From Hofstenia miamia (Eukaryota > Xenacoelomorpha > Acoela > Hofsteniidae): DNA of 64,000 bases. The notes under the pieces are model-generated. The model had not been told where the DNA came from, searched no databases, and saw nothing but the letters and a program-made list of their open reading frames with translations. The stretch lies in contig CABFPE010000079.1 of NCBI GenBank assembly GCA_900660155.1, positions 329,442-393,441 of the forward strand, in the 5' to 3' direction. A program made the translations under genes and the position numbers. Position 1 is the stretch's first letter. Each line of letters opens with the position of its first letter. Positions 1 through 12,673 of this stretch are shown here, one piece after another.

Positions 1-2640
1 TAAATTTTAAAATTTTCACCTAATGGCATGAATGTGTGATTAGTCTCAAAAAATCACCCAATTATTAAATGTAAAGCTCTTGCTAAAACCAATAAATTCT
101 AAAATTAAAAAACAATATACTGAGTTTTGATATGTCCCACAAAATGTTGTTGGATTTTTAGAGTAGATGCATGGTGTTGAATTTGACTACAAAAAATTTG
201 ATCAATCCTATTGGGTATCGTCAAAAGGGGTAAGTAGGAAAAGTGTGGTGAATAGAAATGGTAGACAAGAAGAAAGCTTTACTTTGTTATTAATCATGCT
301 GTGCTTAATAATTTTCATTGTTCAGTTGCCTATAAATTAAGCACAATGGTTTATCTGCCATAAGGTAGCCTTAGCTATGCTCATCTAATTTCATTAGTAT
401 TATTTAAAAGTAAAAAATATATACAATTCTTCAATCTGTTAGCACTAGGCCTATATCATCAACATCAATTAAATATGTCTTCATATTAAACCTATATCCA
501 TAGTGATCATTAATGTAAATGTAATTCAAAGCTTTATCAAAATTAAGCACTGAAATTGGTTGCATTTGAAAATTCAGAGCCAAGTCATTATAATTGAAAC
601 TTTTTAGTGCCACTCATGATTTGAAGATATTGGCAATGATCTCGTAAATGCGCTTTGCTTAAATTTTTATAGAAAATTCACACTGAGTGTGTGCCATGAC
701 TTTGATTTCATTGAATCACGTTATTAGTATATTCTTTTTGTTTATGTAAATGCCATACCTTTTTTATGAAAGCCAATTTGGCACATAATATTATTTTGCA
801 ACAAATTGTTAATAGCCTAAGTAAAATCAGTGCAATAAAATGTAGCAGGTTATAAACAACACTTGTCAGCTCACGACAACTGACGGTAAGCTGTTCTCTA
901 TACTAACGTGGTTAACAACCAAATAATGGTAAAATGTAAAATGGTTAAATAATTAATAATGTGATACTTAATCCCGAAAATGTTGAAAATTATAGGCCCT
1001 AATTATAAATATGTTGATTACACTAAATGGATTTTTCGAACTTTGTAAATACCCTGCTTTAAAAATTCATATCTTATGGATATTTCAATGTTGCTTATTT
1101 CACAAATGTGATTTATTTTTGTTTCTGCAATTAGAAAAAAAGTTACAGCTACTTGCAAAAAACGTTGAAATCTTGAATATTAAACATTTTTATTATTTGC
1201 ATACAGAAATTTGAATAGAGGAAACTTTTATATTCATCCAAAGTAAATTAGCCAGCATTCTTTCATTTACATTACGGCACTGACGTCGTTTTTCAAACCC
1301 GATCATGCTTTGATGAAGTGCCCTGCATGTTGATCAGAGAGCTTGGTGTCTTGGAAAATGTCGAAGTGGCTGCGCAGATAGTGTATCTTTGTAATCATCC
1401 GCACACCCATTTTGGAAAACGCATTATGCATTTGATCAACTTTGTTCTTGTGCTCTGTTGAGTGACTTGATCTTGATCCTAAATAACTACAAGTTCATGT
1501 AATAAATAAACTAATTAAAAAAACGGCCATTTACCTAATACAAATTTTGATACATTAACCAATTTTCCCAAGCTTACTTTTCATCAAATATGAGGAATGA
1601 TAAAAAAGATGTATCTCTACACAAGAGCTTAATATCAGGGCCATTTAACACACCCGCTTTTAACTTAGTTTTGGAAATTTTTGGAATTTTTGAATAGACC
1701 TAACCCTATATGTAAAATGGCAATATTATATTATTAAAATCAATCAATGCAGCACTACAATGTTGTCTTTACCAATGGTGAATGTCTCTCTGGTAGACCA
1801 AGTCTGAATTGAATACCGCTAGCTAAAATTTGTCATATATTTTACCATTAGCATATATACTTCGTAAATGTTTTTTTACTTTTAATGCAACAAACTTTAT
1901 GATATGAAAATACTATACTCATAATTTCAAAATATCAAAAAACATTTTAAGTAGGAAGTGTGTTTAATTTAACCACCTATGATAGTAAACAACAAAAATT
2001 AATTTAATTACAAAAGCATAGTTTTAGCTAAACATGTATTGTGTGACATACCATTTAAATGAGCACAAAAAAGGCTTTCAAATGACATGCTATTTACTTA
2101 TAAAGTATTTTCAATGCAAATTAGTGTTATTTAACCCATGAATACGCTTATTAAAAATAACATAACATAAATTACGTAATATAAATGTTTTACTTTTAAA
2201 TTTGTGTTGTAGTGTAGAATTATAGAACTGTACACATGTACAGTTGATGTATGTTCAATAGATAAAAATGCATACCTTTAAGTGTTATGATAGATAATTT
2301 TATAGATAATATCGTCGATATCAATGTGGTCCGACGTTCGACAGATTACTTTGAAAAATTTTTAACATTGCAACAACACTCAAGTAGTAATCTATGTTAT
2401 TGTCCTTGAAAAATTTGAGGTATTCGCCTATCATTTTTTGTAGTAGAATTTCTAGAAAACCAAAATTAACATATTTTTAGTGAGAAGGATGACCAATTTC
2501 CTAACAGACGTAAAAACATATTTCCAACTATCGAAATCAAATTTTACTATATCGATTCATTCACGGCAAATAGACTGAATCATTTGCAAGGAAATTTGAT
2601 ATAACGTAGCGGTTGATTCTTTGAGCATTTGAATTTCCTG
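1..2640. other. Intergenic, nothing recognised
   Basis: AT-rich sequence with short unconvincing ORFs. I searched it by eye for the missing first coding exon of the reductase gene that starts at 5021 (the conserved VTGSNKGIG stretch and the TSRDK stretch) and found neither. Confidence 0.5.
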
Positions 2641-2755
2641 TTAATCGAATAAACAAATGCATGAGCAGCACTAGCACCTATATTTACACACTTACTTCCA
2701 AGTACGAATTGAGTTCTACAGTTGCGAGCATTAATTAACGGTAAGCACGTTCTTT
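2641..2755 (+). repeat. Diverged block with GTAAG donor, copy 1
   Basis: One of three diverged copies of a roughly 110-120 bp block; the others are at 20711-20815 and 54860-54985. Shared landmarks in order are a TAAACAA-like start, a TTTACACA segment, an ATTAATTA or equivalent stretch, and a terminal GTAAG (here at 2741) followed by a TTCTT-like run. The GTAAG has the form of a splice donor. The block lies upstream of reductase gene A, so a non-coding first exon is one reading; an old interspersed repeat is the other. Alignment was by eye only. Confidence 0.35.
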
Positions 2756-3154
2756 AATAACTCCCTGCTCTAATAGCAGAACGTTATCTATAATAATATT
2801 TTGCATTTTCAAGGAAGGCATCATCAGTGTTTCAGCTATCCTTCCAATATGAAAATCTTAAAAATCTATTAATGATTTTAACTTTGTATTGCCAATTATT
2901 TATTTTAGCATTTGACTCGAATTGAAAAAAGACTTTTTATTTGCGGCGAAGAGGAAGTGTTGAGAATTTTAATGCTACATATTACATTTATACATGTGTT
3001 GTATATATCTGTTGCTTCCCAATACTTTAGCCCATATGCATTAGCTAAGATGGGGCCCGTACCGGACACTGAGAAAGGTATCTGGGTATGGTCCGGGCAT
3101 ACGGTATTTGAACATGATTATTCTTAAAACTATTTGTTTCGAGTACCTCAGAGC

Positions 3155-3557
3155 CAGAGATGGAAATGGGCCGAAAATTTAGGCCCAAGCCCGGCCGAAG
3201 AAACTTTAGGCCCATTTCATTTAATGGAATCTCGGTCCATTTTAGTCCCATTTTTATAATACTTGTTAAAAAGTTTCTTTAATTTGTTGATTTGCTCCGA
3301 AAAAATTTGGTTTTTATAGAGATACCTCTATATAAATCTAAGCACTGAAATTGACGATTCTAAATTGAAATTTAGAAAAGTATAGTATACTAATGTAAAA
3401 TCTCCAAAATTATAATTATAACTTAAATAACATTCAATGTATTTGCGTGCACTGCTACGTAATGGTTAGTTTTTTAAAATTCGGCACATTTTTTTGTCCC
3501 ATCTTTTTCATTTCTTCTTCCCAAAACCGACCCAAGCCTGGCCCATGTCCATCCCTG
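3155..3557. mobile_element. hAT-type MITE
   Basis: A 403-bp non-coding element bounded by imperfect terminal inverted repeats. The left end reads CAGAGATGGAAATGGGCC and the reverse complement of the right end reads CAGGGATGGACATGGGCC. Subterminal GGCCCAAGC-type motifs also mirror each other. The flanking 8 bp (CTCAGAGC and ATCAGAAT) agree at 5 of 8 positions, as expected for an aged hAT 8-bp target duplication. Ends starting CAGGG/CAGAG are typical of hAT elements. There is no transposase inside, so it would have moved with help from an autonomous hAT. Confidence 0.55.
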
Positions 3558-3566
3558 ATCAGAATT

Positions 3567-3853
3567 GTGAATGGGTCAAGGTCACAACCTAACCCAACAA
3601 CAAAAATTCAACTAATGAATTTTGACACAACGCAACGCAAGTTCTATTAAGCCATTAATAGGTACATCAAAGTGTTACCCAAATGTAGCCCAATTAAAAT
3701 ATCAAACAGTATACTGGTTTTGACTTCATAACCATATCCATGAACACGTTCGAAAAAAACAGAATGTATTGTATACCTCTCTATTGCTTGAGCCAAACCC
3801 AATAAAAATAGCAAGAAATGTGACATAACCCATGCGTTGGGTTGAGTCACTTC
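3567..3853. repeat. CAACCCAAC-ended dispersed repeat, copy 1
   Basis: The segment starts with GTCACAACCTAACCCAAC and ends with a run whose reverse complement is GTGACTCAACCCAACGC, giving rough inverted ends. The motif ATTTTGACMCAACGCAA just inside the left end recurs at about 15745 within a second copy. It abuts the hAT-type MITE. No coding capacity seen; the family is not recognised. Confidence 0.35.
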
Positions 3854-3974
3854 AGCCGATTTACATGAAGTTAATTAGGCCTATTGATTGATGAGAAGTT
3901 TCTATCTATTATATACATTTATTTCCATGTGAAAAAATAGCCTTCATGTAGACTTACAACCAAATACACAAAAG

Positions 3975-4058
3975 CACAAATAGTATTACACTAAGCCACA
4001 TAGAATTATCTATCTTCACAAATAGTATTACACTAAGCCACATAGAATTATCTGCTTC
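3975..4058. repeat. 42-bp tandem duplication
   Basis: Two direct copies of a 42-bp unit beginning CACAAATAGTATTACAC start at 3975 and 4017. They are nearly identical, so the duplication is young. Confidence 0.8.
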
Positions 4059-4885
4059 CTCAATATCTCGAGATTTTCATTTCCCTGTCATCTTTTGATA
4101 TTGTACAGTGGGTCCGAATCAAAATTTAATTAAAAAATTGACAGTACTATTACTATACATTTTCCGAAACGGAAATCGTGTATCCAATCATATATCATAT
4201 AACTACAATTGAGAGGACTTCAAGCAGTTTGAAAACACCATAAATGCTCGGAAACTAAAATTATTTTAAAATGTCATTAAACCATTTTAAGTGTTTTCAA
4301 TTATGCTTTATATGAAGAGCTTAAAATTCCTTCGATACCTGGTTTGTGAAATATTGCTAACACAATTTTTAAGAACACTGAAACATATTTTCTTGTCAGC
4401 CCGGATTCTTAGTGAATAAAGAAGATATGGACGAAATGAAAAAAATACATATAAATACAGATCAGCATTGGATATTCTAAAAATTTATAATAAAGAATTT
4501 TTGAAACTGAATTTGAGAAAAAACTACACTTATGGAATCAGAAGAAAATATGACACAATGTACAAGATTAAAAACTTAGAAATGTAATTTTTTTGTAATT
4601 CTATAGCACTAACTACTTTCGTTTGAATTGCGTAATTAATTAAGGTTTTTATGAAATTTCTTTAATTTTTGCATTATCTAGTCCCAAGACCATGCCTTTG
4701 TCTGCCCATTTTTCTTCATCAACTCAACAAAAAATTGAAAGTACTAATAACATAGGGCAAAATGTGCAGTAACGAAGATGTGACCCTCTATTGTTTACTA
4801 AAACTCAGAGAATTTCCGTGTTTAACTCCTGTCTACAAAAAATAAGCCCAAAAAAATTGACAAAGAATGATACTGATAAAAGTAA

Positions 4886-4890
<5 letters not shown>

Positions 4891-4960
<70 letters not shown>
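4891..4960. repeat. (TA)n microsatellite
   Basis: About 35 uninterrupted TA dinucleotides lie 60 bp upstream of exon 2 of gene A. The tract could be polymorphic, and it sits in what should be intron 1 or the 5' flank of that gene. Confidence 0.95.
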
Positions 4961-4962
<2 letters not shown>

Positions 4963-5020
4963 ATGCTTGCCAATAAATGGCAAATATTGTTCAAACGTAA
5001 GGTTGAAACTGTATCTTTAG

Positions 5021-6411
5021 ATATTTGCAGTTGGATCTTGAAGATAATTCAAGTATAACGTCAGCAGTAGAAGCTATCTCAAAAGAGCATGGAAAATTAG
5101 ATGTTTTAGTAAACAATGCAGGCTTTGCTTTCAAAAATGCGTCTACTGTTCCTTTTCAAGAACAGGCAGAAGTATGCCTTAGTTTTTTTTTCATAAAAAC
5201 TTACTATAATTGCATCCTAGGTTACCAACAGAATCAATTACTTTGGAACTCTTACTGTGATTAATGCCTTCATTCCACTTTTACGAAATGGGCGAATTGT
5301 TAATGTGGCTAGTTTGGGTGGCAAACTCTCAAAGGTAAAATCTGTTTCTAATGTTATTCAATGTTGCCTATGAGGAAATAGTTAGTTCTGATATTCCCAA
5401 TAATGTTCAACTTAGCTTGAGTATTCCTTAACATTTACACAAAGTGTTCTATTATTCTGTAAGATAATGTAACTTGCTGCTCAATTAAACATTAAAACGT
5501 GGCCTATTATAATGGTAAGATACTTTGCAAGAATAGCTTAGTAGAAGAAGAATGAATGTCGAGAAAGGAAAAACACTAGGGTCGGAGGCATATGTAGATA
5601 AAGCAACTGTAAGAGGTCACTAGTTAAGATGTGCAGCGGTTACCGCTGTTAATGCAAAAGTCTGTCAAGAAATATAATCCAGGGATAAGCAGAAGTCAAT
5701 GCCTTATATAATTACATAATAGAAAATGTTTTCAAATGTTTAGATTTTAAAGTAGTGTACTTAGGTGTCAGAAGAACATCAGAAAAAATTAACTTCACCC
5801 CATTTGAGTTTGGAAGAACTATCAGCGTACATTAATGAATTTATTGAAAAAACGAAGACCAATTCTCACCAAGAAGCCGGTTATTCAAACTCAGCCTATT
5901 GTATGAGTAAGCTTGGAATGATAGCTCTTTCTAATGTAAGTTCTTTTTTGAAAAAACCTCTCATATTGTTGTAAATTTATTTATGGAATTTTGCAAATAC
6001 TTTAGGTTTCTAGGAACAGTTTATATTTAAAATTATAATTACTAATTTTCAAAATGTAATTTTCATTAATAAATTATACAATTTTGACTTACCGCTTTCA
6101 AATGTATTCAAAAAACCAATTAGATTAGTGCTAACATAATCTCATTTGATTTTCACTATTCCAAACATAATATTAGAGGAATGTTGAAGCGACACTTGGC
6201 TGTATTTTAGATCTTCGCACGTGAACTAGCTGGTGACAACATTGCTGTTGTTTCAATGTGTCCGGGCTGGTGTAAAACTGATATGGCCGGAACTAATGCT
6301 CCAAAGACAGCAGCAGATGGAGCCGATATAGTTACTTATTTGGCTACTAGAGACAATATTATGGAGTTATCTGGTAAATTTATAAGCGAAAAGGTAGTGA
6401 CAGAGTGGTAG
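5021..6411 (+). CDS. CBR1: Carbonyl reductase-like SDR, gene A (exons 2-5, no exon 1 found)
   Basis: This is an NADPH-dependent carbonyl reductase of the short-chain dehydrogenase/reductase superfamily. Exons are 5021-5171, 5221-5334, 5765-5935 and 6211-6411, each with AG acceptor and GT donor, ending in TAG. They encode the NNAG motif (LVNNAGFAF), the NYFGT asparagine, the catalytic-serine segment (IVNVASLGG), the active-site YxxxK as YCMSK, and the CPGW...TDMAG segment of CBR1-type enzymes. The C-terminus ends in the EKVVTEW stretch typical of the family. Exon lengths match genes B and C exactly. The cofactor-binding TGxxxGIG exon is absent from the 5 kb upstream, so the gene is 5'-truncated, has a very long first intron, or its first exon is lost or misassembled. 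The family assignment is firm; the substrate is unknown. It converges with gene B. Confidence 0.85.
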
Positions 6412-8979
6412 AACATCATTGTTTCTATTTTGGAAAACATGTTTGCTTGAAGTTTAGTTACGTTTTAGAACATTGTTTCATTATATATAAAACCTGACTT
6501 CTAATATCACTATGTTGCAGAAAATTTGCTTTCAGATATGCAAACCAATACTTGTAAAATTGTAAACCCCTTATTAATATTGTTGTTCTGGTCCTGGAAA
6601 ACATTTTGGTAATACAAACGATGTCTTTGAAAACTACTCGTATTGCAGAAACTAATGAAGAGTAGGCTGTGTGTTTTGTGTGCAAGCCCATGAAACAATT
6701 ACTGCAGCATGAACCCTTGGAATATTTCTGTTGTAGGGTTAAGAACTTTGGAAAATTACAAATTTCTCATGAAAAAGATCTTTTAACAAAGCAGTTACTG
6801 TTATATGGCTGATTGGTGCACAAGATTTGCAGATTTTTTCTTGAAAAATCAGATTTACAAAGTATGTCCATTCGGATTAAGGTTAATGTATTTTTTTGCA
6901 ATACAAAAATCACAACTACTATAGAGCTGTTTTAAGTGATAAAGTCAAAACTTACAAAACAATTCCATTTTACATTGAAACATAATTGATATAGCTATTA
7001 TATACTACAACTAACATTTTAGTACGACATAAATACCTAAAAACAATTTTGACACAAATCTTTTTAAATTAAATTATAAAAGTTACTTCTTTGATGCTAA
7101 CATTTTTCTCGTCTATGTCACATTAGACTATAATAATCTAAGCAAAAAAAGTTCAACTTTGAATAAATCATTCTTGCTGTTGATGCAATTAAACATTTAG
7201 AAATAATTAATTCAAAAAAACTTATTGCAACCTCGTCAAGCAATCATTGATTTCATCCACTCACTTGTTATGAGCTATTTAAATTTTAGGTATATCCCCA
7301 TCAGAAATTTAAAAATATCCATAATTAAGTAGCTTAAGTAACAACATGAATTCGCACTTAATAGTTGTAAAAGAAATTCTAGGAAGCAATTCAATTCCAT
7401 ATTCTTGAACGTTAAAAAATTACACAATATGACACGCTTAGTTTCTTAGAATTCATAAAGAACTTTAACAAGTGTTCTATTAAATGTTCTCCCAAACTAT
7501 ATGCAAAAAAGACAAATTCATTTTTGAAAATAGGTAAAGTTCAAAGGAAAAATCTCTCTAAAACTTAATAATGAAATATAAATAAATTCTGAAATGGTTA
7601 AAGGTAGTTGATTCCTACGTAAAAATTCACATCAAACAAATCAAATTCTACAATAGAGATTATATTATCACAAAAATTTCAATTTCAAAACAATGCTTTT
7701 CCTCTTAGTATCAATAATATACTTTGAATCATTGAAAGCAATTGCTGTATTTGAAACCTACAAATCTACTCTACGTACGGCAGTGTCGGAAACATCATTG
7801 TTTTTGGACATATCAAGTAAATTACAACTTATTGACTCGTGAAAGACCAGATTGCTGCTGTTGTATCATGAGATACAGCACATGATGAATGCATAAAAAT
7901 AAGCATTCTAAATTTTTTTGGCTGTTGTCCCTTTTCAAATCTAGTTTTTTACAGATTTGATACAGAAATTAATGGTTCAGCTCCCAACTGCTTGTATTTG
8001 ATTTTATATAAATCCAATCCCATTACTTTTAAAATTATATATTTTAGTCGATGTGCCGCTACAGTCCAAGATTTTACTTCTTTTAGTTTTTAAGAATATT
8101 TAGAAATGCTTAAAACATTGAGAAATTTCTAAAGAAAGTCTGTTTTTCATGATTTCAATAGAAAGTGCTGCTCCCATTGACACAAAATAGTCCCAGGTTT
8201 AGATCTTTGTCACTAGTACCAGTAAACCTAAAGTGAAATGAATACAAGAATAATTTATGCAAAAAGCAAAATTTAATTTTGTTATTTTAAAATGAGTAAT
8301 ATTAATTTTGACTGTACCTTTTCATGACCCTCCAAAAATCTTTTTTTTAAATATTGAAAATAATGAATATTGTGTCAGAAATATTAGCACATTATTAAAG
8401 ACATTTTGTGCTAGAAAATTTTAAAATTTTGGCTCGCATAATGAAATATAATAACTGCAATTTCTGTGTAATTTAAGTTCTTTGGACAATTGCTGCTGTA
8501 GTTGAGGATAAGTTATTTTGAAGAATTTTGCAATTGCTCTGTATGTTGTAAACTGCCTTTACTTTTCTACATAATAATGTAATAAAGTTAGCTATGTGGC
8601 TACTCGCTACTTGATAAATTCCAAGAAATTTAGAAAATCCCTTGCTATTCATTTCTTAGAAATATAGTCACAAATATCATATAAAAAATTTAAAGTTGGG
8701 AAATTATTAATGAATTGAATGTTTTATTGAATATTATAGTTGGTTATGAGAAATGTTTATATGCAGGCTTAATATCTGTTTCGAAATCGTTAATAGTTTA
8801 TTAAAAATTTAAGCACTAAATAACTTTGGGAAACAATATGAGTGTAGTATACTACATTTACTAAATTTAGATATACTGCACGAAGGACATAATGTATGGA
8901 TTTAGTAACAAGATCAATTACATCGAATAACATGTTAATTATATTTCAGAACATTTTTCAAAATAGAAACAATGTTGTT
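6412..8979. other. Convergent intergenic region between genes A and B
   Basis: About 2.6 kb between the 3' ends of two convergent reductase genes. It should contain both 3' UTRs. I see no gene, transposon end or tandem repeat in it, and no clear AATAAA close behind either stop codon. Confidence 0.5.
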
Positions 8980-11453
8980 CTACCACTTTGCAACTGCCTT
9001 TTCCCTAATGAATTCACCAGATAACTCCATAATATTGTCCTTAGTTACCAACCAAGTTACTATATCTGCTCCGTCAGCCGCTGAATTTGGAGCGCTTGCT
9101 CCGGCCATATCAGTTTGGCACCAACCTGGACACATTGAAACTACAGCAATGTTGTCGCCAGCTAGCTCCCGCGCATGTATCTAAAACTCTTTGTAAGGAA
9201 ATAAAACATATATTGTTTCAAATATCGATATTAACAAAATATTGAAAAAACAGGTAAGAAATTAAGGAATTATTACTAAAAAACATAAAATAAACGGATA
9301 TTAACAAAGATGAGATCACCGTCTAATCTGATTTTTGCAAATATTTTAAAATGATGCTAAAAATTTGGTAGATAGAGACAAGAAAATTACATTAGTTAAA
9401 GTTATCAAAGAAAATTTAATTGCAACATGCCAAGATGGCATTTAATAAAGGTCGTCTTGCAGCATGCATATTTTATAAGACCATTATACTCACTACAGAA
9501 ATACGAATTTTTCGTACAGCATATGAAAATTTGAATGAGCGACAGGGCTAATATAGCATTTGACCCATATCCACCTAATACAGGTTAATGGAAAAGTCAT
9601 TACGGAAAATACCTTTAGGAAAATTGGACTAATTTGGGACATATGACTTTTGCGAATGCGATTTCACAATGGCTAAGAGGAATTCATACCTTTCTATTGA
9701 ATTGTAGTTGTTTTAAGGGGGAACGACTAACCTTAGTAAGAGCAATAACGGCCAGCTTGCTCATTCCATATGAAGTGCCGGAATATCCTGCTTCTTTATG
9801 TGAATTCGTTTTTGTTTTTTCAATGAAGTCGTTAATGTACGCTGAGAGCTCTTCTACTGTAAGATCAGATGAAGCTAATTTTTTCTGATGATCTTCACGC
9901 ACCTAAATGATGACAATTAATCATAAGCTTTACTATTTTTTTACAGGAAGAAAATAAGAATTGATTTTGGAATATTGATTGCCAAGAGAAAATAAAAAAT
10001 TTTTGAAATAGCTGAAAAATGCTCCTATGAAAGAAATGTATGATACACATGTATAAATATCTTACTTGTGAGAGCTTCCCAACAAAACTGCCTAAGTTTA
10101 TAATCCGTCCATTTTTTAAAAGTGGAATGAAAGCTTTTGTAACATTGAGAGTTCCAAAATAGTTTATTCTGTTGGTGACCTAAGACAGCAAAGTAACAGA
10201 ACATGTACTAAAATTTAAACATACTTCTGCTTGTTCATGAACAGGAGCAGTAGAAGCCCCTTTAAAAGCAAAACCTGCATTGTTCACCAAAACATCTAAT
10301 TTCCCATGCTGTTTTGAAATAGCTTCTGCTGCTGACTTTATAGTGGAAGCATCTTCAAGATCCAACTGTAAATATCTAAATGACAGAATTTTTAACTTTA
10401 CTTTAAGCAGAAATATGAATAGCAGCACCTAAAGTTGCTCGTGTTTTGATGATAAAATCTACATTCATGTTTCATTTTTTTGTTCGTTAATGAAAATTGC
10501 AGTAAAATCTCCGATAAGTTTGTTATCGAGCATGGTGCATGTATACAGTCCAGTCAAATGCAAGGACAATTTCTCTAACTTTTGGCTTCTCATCTTTTCA
10601 CTTAATATTCAATTTAAAAAATATCTTGATTTTGTACAGTAAATAAAAATAAATAGGAAATTCAATGGCATAATAAAGTTTGAGGTTATGACATAAAATA
10701 TGTTCACTGCCATCAACAAATAATTTATACATAAACAAATTGAACATAACGTGTAAAAAGCAAAACCTTACACATTTCAAGGATATTGAACTTTGGTATT
10801 TCTTTGACAGCAAATTCCGAATAAGAGGAATTTTCTGAGATGCTGTTAATCTCAATCGTTTATTAATTTTTCATTTAAATGTTACTTAACAACATTCGCA
10901 AAATTTGAAATTCCATTGTCACCATTCTTAAAATATTTATCTATGTTATTGATTATTTTTAGTTCTTATATCATTAGACCTAGATTACCTGACAAAAGCA
11001 GCACAACCAACTGAAAGGCTCATTTTAACTTTTAGTAATCTTTATGAATTGATAGAATAACCCTTTTTTCATGTATTGGATTTATAGGGTGATTATAAAT
11101 ACAAGATGCATGAAAAAACTGATTCTCTGTAAGTTATGGTGAGATAGATTTCCATCCCCAATCATCCAACCGACTAATGAACTAATGTTTCAGTATGCCC
11201 TTGAAAATATCAAATAGATGCCATTCTTAATAAATAATTGATTCATTACGAAATATATTTACATGAAACCTTACCTAATGTTTTTTAGTCCTTCATCATG
11301 CAAGGTCTTCAATGCTTCAGCTCCTCTTTGTTTATCACGAGATGTCAGATATACAACATCATCTTCTGAGTAAAGTTTAGATATCTGCCTAACAGCTTCG
11401 AATCCGATGCCTTTATTTGAGCCAGTAACTAGACAGATACGTTGAGACATCAT
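8980..11453 (-). CDS. CBR1: Carbonyl reductase-like SDR, gene B (complete, five exons)
   Basis: This looks like a complete NADPH-dependent carbonyl reductase gene, expected to act in the cytosol. Exons in transcript order are 11275-11450 (coding; an extra in-frame ATG lies at 11451-11453), 10225-10375, 10066-10179, 9732-9902 and 8980-9180. They sum to 813 nt, or 270 residues from the inner ATG, close to the usual length of about 277. Exon 1 carries the cofactor-loop motif TGSNKGIG and the TSRDK stretch whose arginine fits NADPH preference. Exon 2 has NNAGFAF, exon 3 NYFGT and INLGS (catalytic serine), exon 4 the YGMSK active site after the CBR1-type helical insertion, and exon 5 CPGW and TDMAG. 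A TTTTAG acceptor ends at 11485, about 31 nt before the first ATG, implying a 5' UTR intron. The transcript's endogenous substrate cannot be inferred. Confidence 0.9.
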
Positions 11454-11484
11454 AAAACAATTCAATTTGTATATTGGATGAGAC

Positions 11485-12469
11485 CTAAAAGGCGTTTTAA
11501 GTTCCCTAAATAATATTTTATGCAAGTTAGTGTCATTTCTTCAACGTTACTATTCATAAATCAATGCGAATGAGAATTGTTAAAAATGTAGACCACATTA
11601 TTTATCTATGATAGAATATGCTCGATATTGCCGTTTTGACTAATTAAACGCTTTAAATGTTAATCGAAATCGAACGTTTGCTAATATTCACATTTTATAT
11701 GAATATGCCAAAAATATTAAAGTCACCCCTAAAGGTACTGTTTATAGTTCTAGGATTACTTGTAAGGAGGGATATTAAGAAATTAAGTGCAATATTATAG
11801 TAAATATAAAATAATATATGCCCCGTTTGAATTTCAAATAATGATTTGTATCCCTTGCGTATTTCGCTATAGAATGAAAAGGTCAAATCTGTCAACCAAA
11901 TACCACAAAGTGCAGTTGACTTCAATAAGCAACTTGTCATTGTTAGTTGAAAGTTTGCATATGTTCGCAGTTTATGTAAATTAAGATGAATTGTTGTTTT
12001 TTAAGAAGCGCAAAATTTTTCATATGTGTTATATGAGTTGATAAAAACTATTCAAGTCGTAGGTAAATGTTCCATACGTAGATCTGAAATTACTTTTAAG
12101 CAGAGATGCTAAAAAATTTAGTACATTGCTATTTGTGAGTAAAATTTTTAGAATAAATTGTGTGCCTTTAAATTTGAAAAAATAAATTACTGCAATACGT
12201 ACACCTATTTTTCAATATAATTCCTGAAATTGTAACATTTATGCTTATATAGTTGATTTCATATTGTTTTATTAGATTGAACATTCACGATGCAAATATT
12301 CCTCTGGATTTGAAAATTACCTCACATCGAAAATGCCACTAATTTTATTCTAAATTGATGTCAAACCTGTTACACTGATTTGAAACAATAACTAAAAACA
12401 TAAGTTTTATAAAATATTGAAAGAATAATTTTACGAATGCATTGATATCACTGAATTTATTTCTAGGTA
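11485..12469. other. Upstream region of gene B, nothing recognised
   Basis: About 1 kb of AT-rich sequence upstream of the splice acceptor of gene B. Its promoter or first non-coding exon should lie here or further out, but I do not see the GTAAG block that precedes gene C. Confidence 0.4.
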
Positions 12470-12530
12470 CAGGTGCATCCTCGATTATCCGTCGATCGAT
12501 TATCCGAACCTCGATTATCCGAACACAACT
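12470..12530. mobile_element. Pogo/Tigger-like terminal fragment
   Basis: The sequence contains CAGGTGCATCCTCGATTATC followed by two further GATTATCCG repeats. Such CTCGATTATCCG ends are common in pogo/Tigger-type DNA transposons. The element runs toward the adjacent assembly gap, so its body and other end are not visible. Confidence 0.4.
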
Positions 12531-12673
12531 AGTTTAAAGACAAGAAACAGACGTATATGTATGTTATGTACATTATAACGACACTGCACCTTGCCTTTTC
12601 TTTGCACCTTACATACGACAAAGACTCGTGAGTATGGAACTTGAGCCGAAAGCGCTGCTGATTTTGGACAACT

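Noticed and set aside
9634..9888. Plus-strand ORF over gene B exon 4
   Set aside because: Antisense shadow of an exon with strong SDR motifs on the minus strand.
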